Assembly: GCA_027576995.1 (NCBI GenBank)
Contig: JANBQC010000020.1
Location: 47,065 to 111,064, forward strand
Origin: Dimargaris cristalligena
Lineage: Eukaryota; Kickxellomycota; Dimargaritomycetes; Dimargaritales; Dimargaritaceae
Direction of reading: 5' to 3'
DNA length: 64,000 bases
Shown: positions 47,894 through 58,572 of the stretch, in pieces
Numbering within the stretch: the first letter of the stretch is position 1
How the letters are laid out: every line of letters begins with the position of its first letter
Translations under genes and position numbers: made by a program
The notes under the pieces: generated by a model
What the model was told of the DNA's origin: nothing
Seen by the model: the letters and a program-made list of their open reading frames with translations, nothing else
Databases searched by the model: none

Positions 47894-49488
47894 TATACCG
47901 GACTGGGGACACGCATTGCCCTCATCGGTGGACAATAAACCGTTAATATTTCTTGGCTAACCGACTGCATCGCCTTCGAGCGACCGGGTATATCTTCCCT
48001 TTGATCCACTTCGCTGACACCATTGTTTAGAACTATAATGAGTAAGCCGTGTGATTTTTAGGCCCAGGGCCAAATGTCCCCAACTCAGCTGGTCCACTTG
48101 CGATAGGTCGATTCAACCACATACCTCGGCAATGATGTTGGTGTAGTTGGGCCAAATCGTAGTCATAGGACATCCTCACCATGTCACCTCTTTCAACGGT
48201 GCCGTGCATTGGATACGGTTGTATAAGTAAGTAGATATAAGCATATATATACACACCGTGGTTCCCACGTGACACTTGGCAGGTAAACCACCGTACCGGT
48301 AAGGCGCACAGCCCTGTTCAGGTGTCCCCAGCAGGCTAAGCCATTGACTTGGACAGGTAGGCAGATGTATGTAGCCTCAATCCACCCCGAATTATGGCCA
48401 TGTGGGGCTTTCATATATATCCCCCAGTCCGCTCCGTATACCACCAAATAAACACAGGCGCATGTGGGGGTAAAACGGATCATCGCCCTCTTTATGGAGG
48501 GTGACCTCCCAAAACGGGAGGATTTACCAGTAGCGTGGGTATTCACACAAGAAACCTAGGCAAAAAATGAGGTACTGGTTTCAAAAAATTGGCCAGGCAC
48601 TATAAAAAAAGACTACCCAAGAGTAGCTGCTACATTGTAGTTAAGGTTGGCGCGGGGAGTATTTCACGAAGGATGGCGGAATTAACAACGGGTGAACCGT
48701 CGGCTCATTTTCCCATATATATATATATATATATATTGAGAGATGTTTATAAGCTATAAACAGATTAATTCAAGACTGGATTAGCCGTAAATAGTTAGAG
48801 TTCAAGGGCCAACATCTAAATAGGCAGGGATGAATACTGTCCCCTCAATCCCAGCTACAGCCCCATACCTGCGCTATCCCTTGCCCTTGTCCAGTCTAGT
48901 CTTAATATCCCTCCCCTCCAAGTCTGTCTGACTGACTGGCACCGCGCTCTTTTTCCCATTTCCTATTGAGAAAGAGAGGAATACGGTCGATCCATCCAGT
49001 CAGAACCCAAATGGCCCGCCAATCATCTAATCCTGTAATGGTCCCTCTCCCTAACCTGAAATCATTCATAAGGAAACGATGAGGGAATGCTGTATATGGC
49101 ACACTGGTTGGCGGAGGTCAAGGGCAACTAGGGCTGGGATTGGGGAGACAGCGCCTGACTTAACGGCACATCAATTCCTACTAATGGCCTATATAACCGG
49201 CTCTCCCACTCTCCAGCATCACCTCTGCAATGTTACTTTGTCTGTATAATTGCTGTATCGTTCTTCCTGCTTCATTTCATTTCATTTCTATTATTAATAA
49301 GTTCTCCCTTACCACTTGGATATTCTTTTATTCCGCTTCTGCTTGTTTGATACCCGTATCAATTCGGTTTAAAGGGTAATACACATCATTTTTTAGCTAA
49401 GTATCACCCCTCATGTACGACTAAGCGGGGGTCTGGTGACTGTTTAGTACAACCTCCCTTGCTCCGCAACGAACCATAAAAAATAAAA

Positions 49489-49572
49489 GGGGCTTCCCGA
49501 CAAACCCCCTGACCGCTCCTTGGGAGCGGAAGCCTTCAGTGCTACCCACCTTCTCGGCTTATATCTTTTTTT
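49489..49572 (+). ncRNA. Candidate structured RNA: GC hairpins followed by T7
   Basis: A GC-rich block sits in AT-rich DNA. CCGCTCC-TTG-GGAGCGG is a perfect 7-bp hairpin. It is enclosed by GGCTTCC paired with GGAAGCC, with GGGG/CCCCC pairing also possible. An AT-rich ATAAAAAATAAAAG word lies just before it and a run of seven T lies at 49565-49572, which would serve as an RNA polymerase III stop. I recognise no known RNA family and no tRNA boxes. It could instead be a leader or operator-like element of calreticulin, about 340 bases downstream. Confidence 0.3.
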
Positions 49573-49911
49573 ATCGGGTTGCGAAGTCCGAAGCGTGTGA
49601 AGAGCGAGATGACTGGTCATCTGAGCAGCTAGTTACTGAAGTAGAGGCGACCGTAACTACCGAGCTCCCCCTTGCCCTCAGCACATTCTGTTCATACCTT
49701 CTCTAAACACCCCCCCCCCACCTTCCACTACGCTAATCCCATTTCTCTCCACTTTGTCTATTGTTAACCTCGGCCACCGCGGGATTCCCTCCTTCTGTGC
49801 TCCTCTTCATCCACCACCCGGGTTCCTTTTATCCCCCAATTTAGGTTCGTATTCACCTATACAGCGCCTACCCGTCCTATTTTTCAATACATACTATATA
49901 ACCCCTTCGCC

Positions 49912-51819
49912 ATGCGTTCCTCGATCGCTCTGCTCGGCCTGGCCTCCCTGGCCCTCCAACTGGCCGCCGCCAAGGTCTATTTCCGAGAGGAGTTTGACCA
50001 ATTCGACACCACCTCCCGCTGGGTCCAGTCCCGCGCCAAAAACAACTTCGGCCGGTGGGAACTGGCCACCGGCGCCCTGGTCGCTGACCCCGCCATTAAC
50101 CAAGGTCTGCAAACTAAAGGCGATAGCTCGTACTTTGCTCTCTCCGCCGCTTTGGAAGAACCTTTCAAGACCTACGGGAAACCTCTGGTGCTGCAGTACT
50201 CGGTGCGGTTTGACCGCGTCATTGATTGCAGCGGGTCTTACATTAAATTGTACCCCGCCAACCTGGACCAGCTCGAATTGACCGGCGAGTCGGTAAGTGT
50301 ACCTCCAGCGACGAGATATCCCCATAGCCCCCCGGATTCGTTGTATTTATGCTAATCAGCCTAATGAAATACACTATTTGGGACGGATTTCATATCATAT
50401 AAATGGGATCTGTTGATCTCTCTCTCTCTCTCTGTCTCTCTGTCTCTCCCGGTTGACCTGACCCTGCATTGTCCTAACCTCCCCCGTTCTATATGTCTCT
50501 ATTATAACCACCCTGCCTCCCCCCCCCTCGGCCTTGGGATGCCCCGGTCTTCTAACCCCATACAGCCCTTTTCCGTCATGTTCGGTCCCGACATGTGCGG
50601 CTCCTCCCACTTTGTCAAAGTTCTGCTCAGCCACAAGGGTAAGAACTACGAAATCAAGAAGGCCATTTCGCCCATCAACGACCAGCTGACCCATCTCTAC
50701 ACCCTGATCATCAAGCCCAACCGCACCTACCAAATCCTCATTGATAATAAGCGGAAGGCCGCCGGCCGTCTCGTTGACGATTTCGATTTCGTGCAACCCG
50801 AATCCATCCCCGACACCAAGGCCACGAAGCCCGCCGACTGGGACGACCGTCTGATGATCCCGGACCCTGAAGCCACGCCCCCGGCCGACTGGGTGGATCA
50901 CCCCCAGGAAATCCCCGACCCCGAAGCCCAACAGCCCGAAGAATGGGACGACGACATGGACGGCCCGTGGGAGGCTCCCCTGCTGGCCAACCCGGCGTAC
51001 CTGTCCTGGAACCCACCCCCGGTCAAAAACCCCAACTACCAAGGGCCCTGGTCGGCGCCCGATATCCCCAACCCCAAGTACAACCCCAAGGCCAAGTACC
51101 TCGACTACACCCTCGGTTACTTGGGTTTCGACCTGTGGCAGGTCACCTCCGGCGTCATCATGGACAACATTCTCGTGACCGATGACGTGGACTACGCCAA
51201 AGAATTCGCCGACGCGACGTTTACCAGCCTCCGTAAACTCGAACGCCGGGCCAAAAAAGCCCTCGACATTAAACGCAAACTCATCCCCGATGACAGTGGT
51301 CTCGACCAGACCCTCGAAGACGAAATTCAGGAGGAACTCGATCAGTTGGACGAAGAGGATCCCGACTATGAATTCAAGCGGCGGGCCGTCGAAAATAAAC
51401 GGAACCCCTTCCAGCTGGGTAACGTCCAATTAGCGCCCCCCGGTGCCTCTGATTCGGACTCGGACGCCGAAATCCGACCCCCCGCTCCCGCCCCGCCCGC
51501 CGAGGGGGACAGCGATCGGTTGGAGCCTACGCCGGATACCCCCGAGACCGAAGAGGTGGACGAAACGGAAACCACCCACCAATTGAAGCATAAGAAGGCC
51601 GTTAAACCCCCCACGGTCAAACCGACCCCGCCCGCCCAGAGTGATGACGACCAGGCTCTCCGGAAACGGATGGCGAAGGAGGAAACCAACGCCACTATCC
51701 CCAAGGCCTCGGAGACGACCACCGAGACCGAGAAGAAGGATGGGATGGTGGTGGTGGTGGCGGAGGTTACCCCTGAAGCTGGTACGGACACCGCCGCTAA
51801 ACAGCACGATGAACTTTAA
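49912..51819 (+). CDS. CALR: Calreticulin, ER luminal calcium-binding lectin chaperone
   Basis: Two exons, 49912-50292 and 50566-51819, join in phase 0 and encode 544 residues. A signal peptide MRSSIALLGLASLALQLAAA is followed by KVYFREEF, the usual mature start. N-domain landmarks are RWVQSRAKNNFGRW, GLQTKGDSSYFALSA and the disulfide pair C106 and C138 (IDCSGSYIKL and MFGPDMCG). The P-domain has three A-type repeats (IPDTKATKPADW, IPDPEATPPADW, IPDPEAQQPEEW) and B-type repeats such as GPWEAPLLANPAY. YLGFDLWQVTSGVIMDNILV completes the globular domain. The protein ends HDEL with no membrane segment, so it is calreticulin and not calnexin. It binds monoglucosylated glycoproteins and calcium in the ER. 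The C-terminal tail is about 180 residues and Pro/Thr/Glu/Lys-mixed, without the dense Asp/Glu runs that give animal calreticulin its calcium capacity. Confidence 0.94.
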
Positions 51820-52930
51820 AATAACCCACTGGTTACGCCCAAAATAATACTCCCTAATAATGAGGAAGTGCGTCGATAAAGTCGGATCACCCAGAAGATA
51901 CACGGGAATTAAGGGGAGGGGAGGGCGGAGAGTGATTCCTATCTTGAGCCATGGTCTCTCAATTTAGTAGTTTATGCCTCCTCCCTTCTCGATATAATCC
52001 CATCCGCTCTGCTAGTGATCCGCATACCCATAACCTTTCACCCAAAGCACTTTCAATAATAACCATCTAATAACTATACTGGACCATTGTCATTGAGGAA
52101 ATATATATATATATATATGTGTGGTGTGTGGTAGGGCCCGTTCCCTAAGAAGAGTGTATAATGAAGGATATGCGACTTATACAATCACCAATCGGAGATT
52201 GAAATGAGGGTGTGGATTTTGATTTTTTTCAGTAACCGAGTGGATCAGTTATTGTAATGGAGACCTGATGGGGAGATCTGTGGGTCTTATTAAGGGGGGG
52301 GAGGCAGTAACTTTACAAAAAATATATATAATGTTTTGATCATCAAGCCTCGCCTCAACGGATTAAATGAGGGTAATTTACCAGAAGTATTCAAAAGCAG
52401 TATAGGTAGGTAACCCGGGCACCACCACTCTAAATATGGCTGAATATGCTTACATCACTGCGTGACCAAGTATTATACTGTAGTACTATTTATGTTCCAG
52501 GCTTTTTGAAGCGAGGTCCATTAAACCAATCCATTAAAATGCCAACCCGACGAACTGGAAGTTCTTCACCATGTTAGGGTCAACGGCGATTCATGACAAC
52601 CACCCCAGTAATTGAGTAGTCCCCCTTTACAATATCAGCCCTTTTTTTATTCATTCAACTTCCAATTATGCCATAGAGATACGGAATTTTTGAGTTAAAC
52701 GTAAACTGTACGTAATGAGAAGCAGGACATTGCAAATACACTAATCATGCCTGGGTTGGTTAAAATGGTTCATTCAATGAATAGGAGAATTGATGGGAAA
52801 ATAGATTTAGGTTATCAAAACCATGGAATTAATCACTCCTCCTACCATCAACTCAACTTCCCCTATTATGCATCACCCATTTTTGGGTTTGTTTTTTCAA
52901 TAATACCCATATACCAACGCCTCTTTTTCT
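51820..52930. other. Convergent spacer calreticulin / Zn2Cys6 gene
   Basis: AT-rich sequence with a TA run (52100-52118) and several T-runs suits the 3' ends of both neighbours. A 72-codon plus-strand frame at 52747-52965 overlaps the end of the transcription factor gene in antisense and is judged chance. Confidence 0.5.
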
Positions 52931-55900
52931 TTAATTATCTGTGGTGGGCGGGGATGGTAAATTGACGCTGAATATCATGTTGATCACATTAAGGATCATG
53001 ATTTCCGCGGGGAACTGGTCCCGCGGCAGGTCCTTCATGCCAAAATCCGCGAATTCGCCCAGGGCCCCTAGAATCTGAAGGGGATCGGTGTTGGGATTAC
53101 CGCCCCGGGCGAAATAATCGCCAGATAGACTGCCGGTACTACCGGAATGGCTGGATGGGGCATGGGGAGCCGCCGATGAGGCTACGGAGGCGGTGGTAAT
53201 TGTAGGGGATAGGTAAGGGGCAGTCTGTGGGTATTGGGATTGGGATTGGAATTGGTAGTAGGGCTGGTGGTTCGATGAAATGGATGCAGTGGATGTGGAT
53301 GTGGACGTGGCGGTGGTGAGATAAGTAGTATCATTATCGCCATTACCGGAAAGGTGACTGAAAATTCCCGGTGGCGGTGGTGGTGGTAGTGTTGGAAGGG
53401 GAGGGGGTGGGGGTGGAGTGGGAGAAAGGGAAAATTGACTAGCTCGGCCGTCGGATAAACCTCCCCCTCGCCCTCCCATTATGTTACAAATCCCACTGAT
53501 GGAGGCAGTCGATGGTTTATTTCGACTCGCAATAACCTGGATTGACTGGATATTAGACTCAAGGGTAGTCATGATCCGTAGGCACCACCACCCTATGGGC
53601 CAATATTTGGCGATACGCTTCAGGAACCGGCGTGCCATATTCAGGGCCTCAGTACACTGGACCGGGGATACCCCGGATCGGTTGGGGGTCGAATTATCAT
53701 CGGCACGGTCACTAGGACCATCCTCGCCACCATCACCGCCCCCATACTCATGCAGACTCTGCAGGTTTAGGATAAATACCAAGGCGATTTGGAGGATACA
53801 GTAGGTCATGATGGGACTGAGGTACCGTACGTCTAAATCATCGACACTATTGAGAACGGTGACTAGGTCCCAGGCACTTTTGAGATACTGCTGCCGTACA
53901 GCGCGAATGGCGACAGGATCCGGCGTGGCCCTGGCTATACCTATACCCTCCCGGGCGCGGACCTCCGCGTCCGCCGAGGTCGCATTCATATAGCTAATTT
54001 GGTAAAGCTGGGCCACGCGTAATAAGTGCAAGAAAACTAGAGCAGAGTTGTAAATGGACCACGATTGGGTATAAGACGCCGCCGACATGGGGTACTGCCG
54101 GGCCCAGCCAGCGGGTTTTGTCCCGGGAGAAGAAGCGATGGTTGGGGGTAGCTGGTTTTTCCAGTTCCATAGTGCTTGATAGACGTCATCGAATTCGGTG
54201 GGGGCTAGTGGTACGCCGTTTTTAAGTTTGTTGCCCATCTGACTAAGTACGCAGGTCACATTCACTAAACTAATCGCATAATACTGCAGGCTAGGCGAGG
54301 ACCGGGAGTTGGACTCACGACACATAAGGTCGTAGTCGGCCAGAATCGACGGGCTCAATAACGAATGGTCGGCTGGCTGACTGGAGCCGGACTGGGTCTT
54401 GGCCTTGGCCTGGGTTTGGGCCTGGTCGGCGGCCTGGAGGGACGAAATATAGGCCAAGTCATCACTGGCGAAATCTAATTGGCAGTCTTCGAGGTATACG
54501 GAGGGCGGTCGGCCCCCGACGATGCTAAGGTTTATGTCCATGCTGTAGATCATCCACCAAATCCGCCGCTTCACTTCCAGCTGGGCCCAGGACATGTTGG
54601 GAGTGGGATAGGCGGGTAATGGTCCGAAGGTGTCCGAGCGGTTGAGATTGAGCCGCTGGGCCAAACGAAGGGCCAGTCCGAGATACATCCAGCTGTTTTG
54701 GTTCCGGGCCTGGGCCAATTCGTACCGCATCAGCAGGAACAGGGTCAACACGTTAACCATGCGGTTTTCTTCAAGGGACTGGAGGATGTGGGCTTTGGCG
54801 TGCTCAAAATATTCCTGACCGGCTCGGTAGGGCGAATCGCGCTGGAAATACGGGTGGTCCGAATAGTGGGCCATTAGGGCGAATAGGGAGCATAAGAAGA
54901 GGGAGGGGCTTTCGGTATCGGAGCCCGAGTGGTGGATGGAGAAGGGGACATGGCTGGGACCGAGTGGCGTTAACGTCGGTTGCCGCTGACGTCGCTCTTG
55001 GAGGATTTGGAGGACGGTATGGTGGGTGATAAAATCAAATGGCTGAGTTAATTGAAAATGCAGTCGACAAAGATGCATAACAATGGAGTCACTAAGTAGA
55101 ATGTGATTGTTGTTGAGCGGCCGGGGGACGGGTGCAGCAGGGGGTAACATGACCCAAGGAGAGGTGAGCCCATCGGCGGATCCTACGGGTGTAGGGGTGA
55201 TATTCAGGCCGCTCGAAAGAGGCTGATCCTCCTCCTGACCCCCAAATGACAGGCCGGGCTTGATGGACCCCGGTGGGACAGCGGATATGGGCCATAACCG
55301 GGCTGCCTCAGGGCCCGTAACGCGGTCGAGGCCCATGGCGGATGCCTGTTGATACATGGTGCCGATTTGCAGCCGTAGATCATTGATTCTGGATTCCAAG
55401 CCTTCGATGGTTCGCACACTCTCTTGGTACTTGGAATGGTAGTCCAGGGTCGGGTTTTTGGCGGTTTTAGCGATCCGATTGTCGCTCGTGCGTATAGCCC
55501 CCGAACCGCGGGCCCGTCGGGGCATACGTCCCCCGGCGCTAGCACTAGCACTGGGGCCGGGGTGAGGGTGGGGTTGAAGGTGAGGGTAGGCACTGGGGGC
55601 CGGCAGGGAAGACCCCGGCATAGTGGGGTACGTAGGTCGCCCTGTATGAACCATTGGGTTGGGCCCCATGGGTACCGGAAGGGGTTCGGATACCGCAACG
55701 GTCAAGAGAGCGGAGCTGGAAAAGGGGGCGGACGAGGACACGAAGAGGGAATTGGGCAGTGTACTCGTCCCAGGGGGTAGTTTGGACTGGAGTATGGGAT
55801 GTTGTTGTTGGTGCGGCTGAGGTGGGTGCGAGTACTGCGAGTGAACCGAAGGATTGGGCAGACCCAGTGGAACGCACGCGGTGTGAGTGATGGTGCAATT

Positions 55901-56176
55901 GAGACACGCGGGTAACTGGCCGTCACAGAGTAGCCCGTGGCGCATACATGATTCACAGGCTAGGCGGGTAGTTTGAGTAGAGTACCCGGGAAACAACATG
56001 GGAGCGCCTGGGTGGGTGGGTGGTGGTGGTGGTAAATTGGCCAGCGAATAAACTCTGGCGGGCCCCGGGCCATTGGGAGGCTGACTGCTGGGGGGACCGC
56101 CGCTATTCCGGTTCCCGACACGGCGGGGGTCGGTGACAAAACTAGGGTGCACTGGTGGATGTCCGGGCCCTGACAT
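52931..56176 (-). CDS. Zn(2)-Cys(6) transcription factor with fungal-specific trans domain
   Basis: This is a single open exon of 1081 residues. The zinc cluster is C74-X2-C77-X6-C84-X6-C91-X2-C94-X6-C101 (LACESCMRHGLLCDGQLPAC and on). It is followed by a linker and a Leu-heptad stretch near TIEGLESRINDLRLQIGTMY, probably the dimerising coiled coil. The middle half carries the Fungal_trans domain: SLFLCSLFALMAHYSDHPYF, then MYLGLALRLAQRLNLNRSD and RRIWWMIYSMDINLSI. Both ends are low-complexity (Pro/Ser/Thr, poly-Pro near the C terminus), typical of activation regions. The usual basic run between Cys2 and Cys3 (RxRKxK) is replaced by MRHGLL, with one Arg and one His. DNA contact may therefore be altered. 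The target pathway cannot be told from sequence. Confidence 0.9.
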   Translation of the reverse strand: MSGPGHPPVHPSFVTDPRRVGNRNSGGPPSSQPPNGPGPARVYSLANLPPPPPTHPGAPMLFPGYSTQTTRLACESCMRHGLLCDGQLPACLNCTITHTACVPLGLPNPSVHSQYSHPPQPHQQQHPILQSKLPPGTSTLPNSLFVSSSAPFSSSALLTVAVSEPLPVPMGPNPMVHTGRPTYPTMPGSSLPAPSAYPHLQPHPHPGPSASASAGGRMPRRARGSGAIRTSDNRIAKTAKNPTLDYHSKYQESVRTIEGLESRINDLRLQIGTMYQQASAMGLDRVTGPEAARLWPISAVPPGSIKPGLSFGGQEEDQPLSSGLNITPTPVGSADGLTSPWVMLPPAAPVPRPLNNNHILLSDSIVMHLCRLHFQLTQPFDFITHHTVLQILQERRQRQPTLTPLGPSHVPFSIHHSGSDTESPSLFLCSLFALMAHYSDHPYFQRDSPYRAGQEYFEHAKAHILQSLEENRMVNVLTLFLLMRYELAQARNQNSWMYLGLALRLAQRLNLNRSDTFGPLPAYPTPNMSWAQLEVKRRIWWMIYSMDINLSIVGGRPPSVYLEDCQLDFASDDLAYISSLQAADQAQTQAKAKTQSGSSQPADHSLLSPSILADYDLMCRESNSRSSPSLQYYAISLVNVTCVLSQMGNKLKNGVPLAPTEFDDVYQALWNWKNQLPPTIASSPGTKPAGWARQYPMSAASYTQSWSIYNSALVFLHLLRVAQLYQISYMNATSADAEVRAREGIGIARATPDPVAIRAVRQQYLKSAWDLVTVLNSVDDLDVRYLSPIMTYCILQIALVFILNLQSLHEYGGGDGGEDGPSDRADDNSTPNRSGVSPVQCTEALNMARRFLKRIAKYWPIGWWCLRIMTTLESNIQSIQVIASRNKPSTASISGICNIMGGRGGGLSDGRASQFSLSPTPPPPPPLPTLPPPPPPGIFSHLSGNGDNDTTYLTTATSTSTSTASISSNHQPYYQFQSQSQYPQTAPYLSPTITTASVASSAAPHAPSSHSGSTGSLSGDYFARGGNPNTDPLQILGALGEFADFGMKDLPRDQFPAEIMILNVINMIFSVNLPSPPTTDN

Positions 56177-58572
56177 GGTTCACCTTGGATATGGCGGCCG
56201 TACGGGGGAGGGGTGAATGAGGACGGCGACAGGGAATAGGCCCAGTGCCAAAATAATATAAAATAAGAATAAAAAAAGGAGGCAGAGGAACCAAGGTAGA
56301 AGCGAAAGAATGAAGAGGGAATCAGGAGTCCAGCAGATAAGGAAAGAGTGGTGTATGTATGCGGTCAGAAGATAAGGGGCAGGCTGGCCTACCCTTGGGG
56401 CGAAGGCAGGAACGAAGAGTAGAGTAAAGTAAAGTAAAGTAACTGGCGGAATGGAAGGGGGTATATGCTAAACATTAGTAGTAACTGAGGAGGCTTAGTC
56501 GCAAAATCTTTTGTGACCCTAAACATACTACTTACTATACAAAAGGACTTTCTCATACAGGTACGCTTACTTCCAATCAAATCGATATTAGGTAAAATGC
56601 CGCGAATAAGTGGGAATTGTCTAGATATCTAGAAGTTATGGCTCCCAATTAGCATCTAAATCTATAAATAAGGCATAATTGGCCACAATACGGTGCCATT
56701 GTGTCAAGTGTAACCATTACGCCACTACCAAAATAGCTGGTCCGCGCAACATGAGCGGTTTACGACGGTCTCAGGGCAAAAACTAGGTATCATTGGGGAC
56801 ATGGGGTGTAATAATAATAAGAGCTGCCTGACCTTCGCTTGAGTTCGAATCGTTGGGTTTTTTGGGGCTACTAAGAAAACGAGGAGTCCTCTCTCCCTTC
56901 AGGGCCGGTTCAAATTACCGGGAACCAACCGGGCTCTGCCCTTCCATAGTATATAATGATTGCCATTGGACTGAGTCGGCGGTATACACACACTGCCATC
57001 ATCAACATATAGTGTCGACTTGCTGAACGGGCAGCTCGACTGGGTTACCAAATTGTCATAAGTCAGTTGGTGTTCCCCTTTTCCTTTGTCGTTCATTCAA
57101 TTTAATTAATCAAACTGAGCATCAGCCCTTATAGATCGACCGGGGTGAGTTGCTGGAACAGGTCGATCCCCGCCGAGATCCGTCTAAACCTACTACCAGT
57201 CGTATTCGCCACTTTCAGAAATCCATCTGGTATATACGAGGCTGGGCGAATTATTAATTTTTTAATATATTTTCGTTTATGGTAAGTTTGGGAGATCTGG
57301 TTAGATACATGATAGAGGTGAGGCTTACTGCCGATTAAAGATATACTACCGTACCACAAAATGGGCATTCGGGTAAATAATATAAAACGTTAAGCCAGAC
57401 GGGAACCCCCGCTAAATTATATATTTTCAGAATACCCAGACTTATTCAGTTACTTTACTTATCAAATCGAGGGAATTATCCAATCGTCTCTAAAGGGCTA
57501 TATTGTTAGACAGCTTAATGGGTTAATTCGGCGGGTGACAGCTAACGAGCACTCGCAATCGCATTAATTGAAGGCGGAAAACGCAGTAAGCCGAGAACCA
57601 GCATTCTGAAGATTGCCAATGTCCATGGTAATTGATCGCCCTCTCTTCATGTTACTAAACTTTTCCATTTCATGATATGCCGCTGTTGGAATACAGGGAT
57701 TGTGAAGGCAAGGCGCAGGTGGGGAAGCTGGGGCGGAAAATAGCGAGGAGCGGTCTAGGCCTAGTTTGTCTTTGCACGATGTTTCCGCGCACCCGAAAAG
57801 AAGTGCAACAATACCAGGTGTTTGTAACTCTCTCCCACTCTTTCTTAATCTTTTACATGCCTAGTTTACTTTCCCCGCACCTTTATTTACGATTGCTTTA
57901 ATCCAAGTGCCAATCCAAGCCAGCACCCAAGCGACTAAACAGTAGACAGTCGATCAGTGGTTCTGTACCATTATTAAAATAGACCATTTGGGGGAATTTT
58001 CAAATTGATGTTTTATGACCCCAGCAGTCGGTGCTTTTCCTACTCCAGCCCAGCTACTGCTCTGGCCTCCCAAGCCGGCTTTTTTTATATCCCATGGGGG
58101 AAATTCCGGAACTAATCTTTAATGGCATAGTAATATATATCTAGAGATAGGAGATGGTTATTTAATCAGTTTGATGAGGACTGTCACTATACGAAAACAT
58201 GGCAAAGTTTGGGAGGCCCTGAGCACCTGAATTCTTGACATTCATAAGCTTGGCTTACCTTGCGCGGCGAATGCCTTTGTATATTGCCCGTTTTATAGCG
58301 TAGCGGCGGGTTGCCTTACCCAGTTGCGCAACTTTAAGCCGTTGGTGGCACCGAGCTGAAGGGTTCTCTCACTGGAGGAAGTGTCCGTCTATAGTAGTTG
58401 TTACCCCAGAACCACCACTACTAGTATACTTGCTCATACAGTCTCAGCCTTTTTACCAACTCAATCCCCCCCATTCGTTTGGGCCTGCTGTGATCCCTTC
58501 CTGCTCCCCCTTGCGCCATGTTGCCCTGGTGCTGAATCTCCCTCCTTCCACATTGCATCCTCCTATTTTGAC
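56177..58572. promoter_or_regulatory. Divergent spacer Zn2Cys6 gene / PPR gene
   Basis: The TF side carries a purine-rich leader complement and an AGTAA tandem repeat at 56418-56440. The middle is AT-balanced with no protein-like frame. Close to the PPR gene the sequence becomes C/T-rich (58381-58572). That part is open in the PPR frame but is read here as leader. A GTTCGAATC word at 56843 resembles a tRNA B-box, but no cloverleaf can be folded around it. Confidence 0.45.
56418..56440. repeat. AGTAA pentanucleotide tandem repeat
   Basis: Four AGTAA units lie about 245-265 bases upstream of the Zn2Cys6 gene. They parallel the GGAGT/AGAGT repeat upstream of the inositol kinase gene. Confidence 0.85.

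Larger units (their letters stand above)
46515..49911. other. Long spacer between ceramide synthase 2 and calreticulin
   Basis: These 3.4 kb hold no supported gene. The first ~450 bases are purine-rich on the plus strand, that is a C/T-rich leader for the ceramide synthase. The spacer contains an ATT run (47508-47532), a compound TATC/TA repeat (47838-47893), a TA run (48715-48736) and a CCACGTGAC word at 48265-48273. A hairpin-rich element lies at 49489-49572. A TATATAACC word at about 49192 begins an AT/CT-rich stretch that looks promoter-like. The C/T-rich calreticulin leader begins near 49700. Open frames such as 46928-47200 and 48193-48546 have no protein features. Confidence 0.5.

Noticed and set aside
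48193..48546. 117-codon minus-strand frame in the long spacer
   Set aside because: Rich in Cys/Tyr/Thr scattered without pattern and without a homologue that I recognise; likely chance.
50395..51429. 344-codon open frame on the minus strand opposite calreticulin
   Set aside because: It is fully antisense to the conserved calreticulin exon. Its Val/Gly-rich composition is a mirror of the Pro/Asp/Glu-rich sense strand, with no domain.
56843..56851. GTTCGAATC, a tRNA B-box-like word
   Set aside because: The flanking bases do not form a T-arm stem, and no A-box or acceptor stem is present at the right distance.
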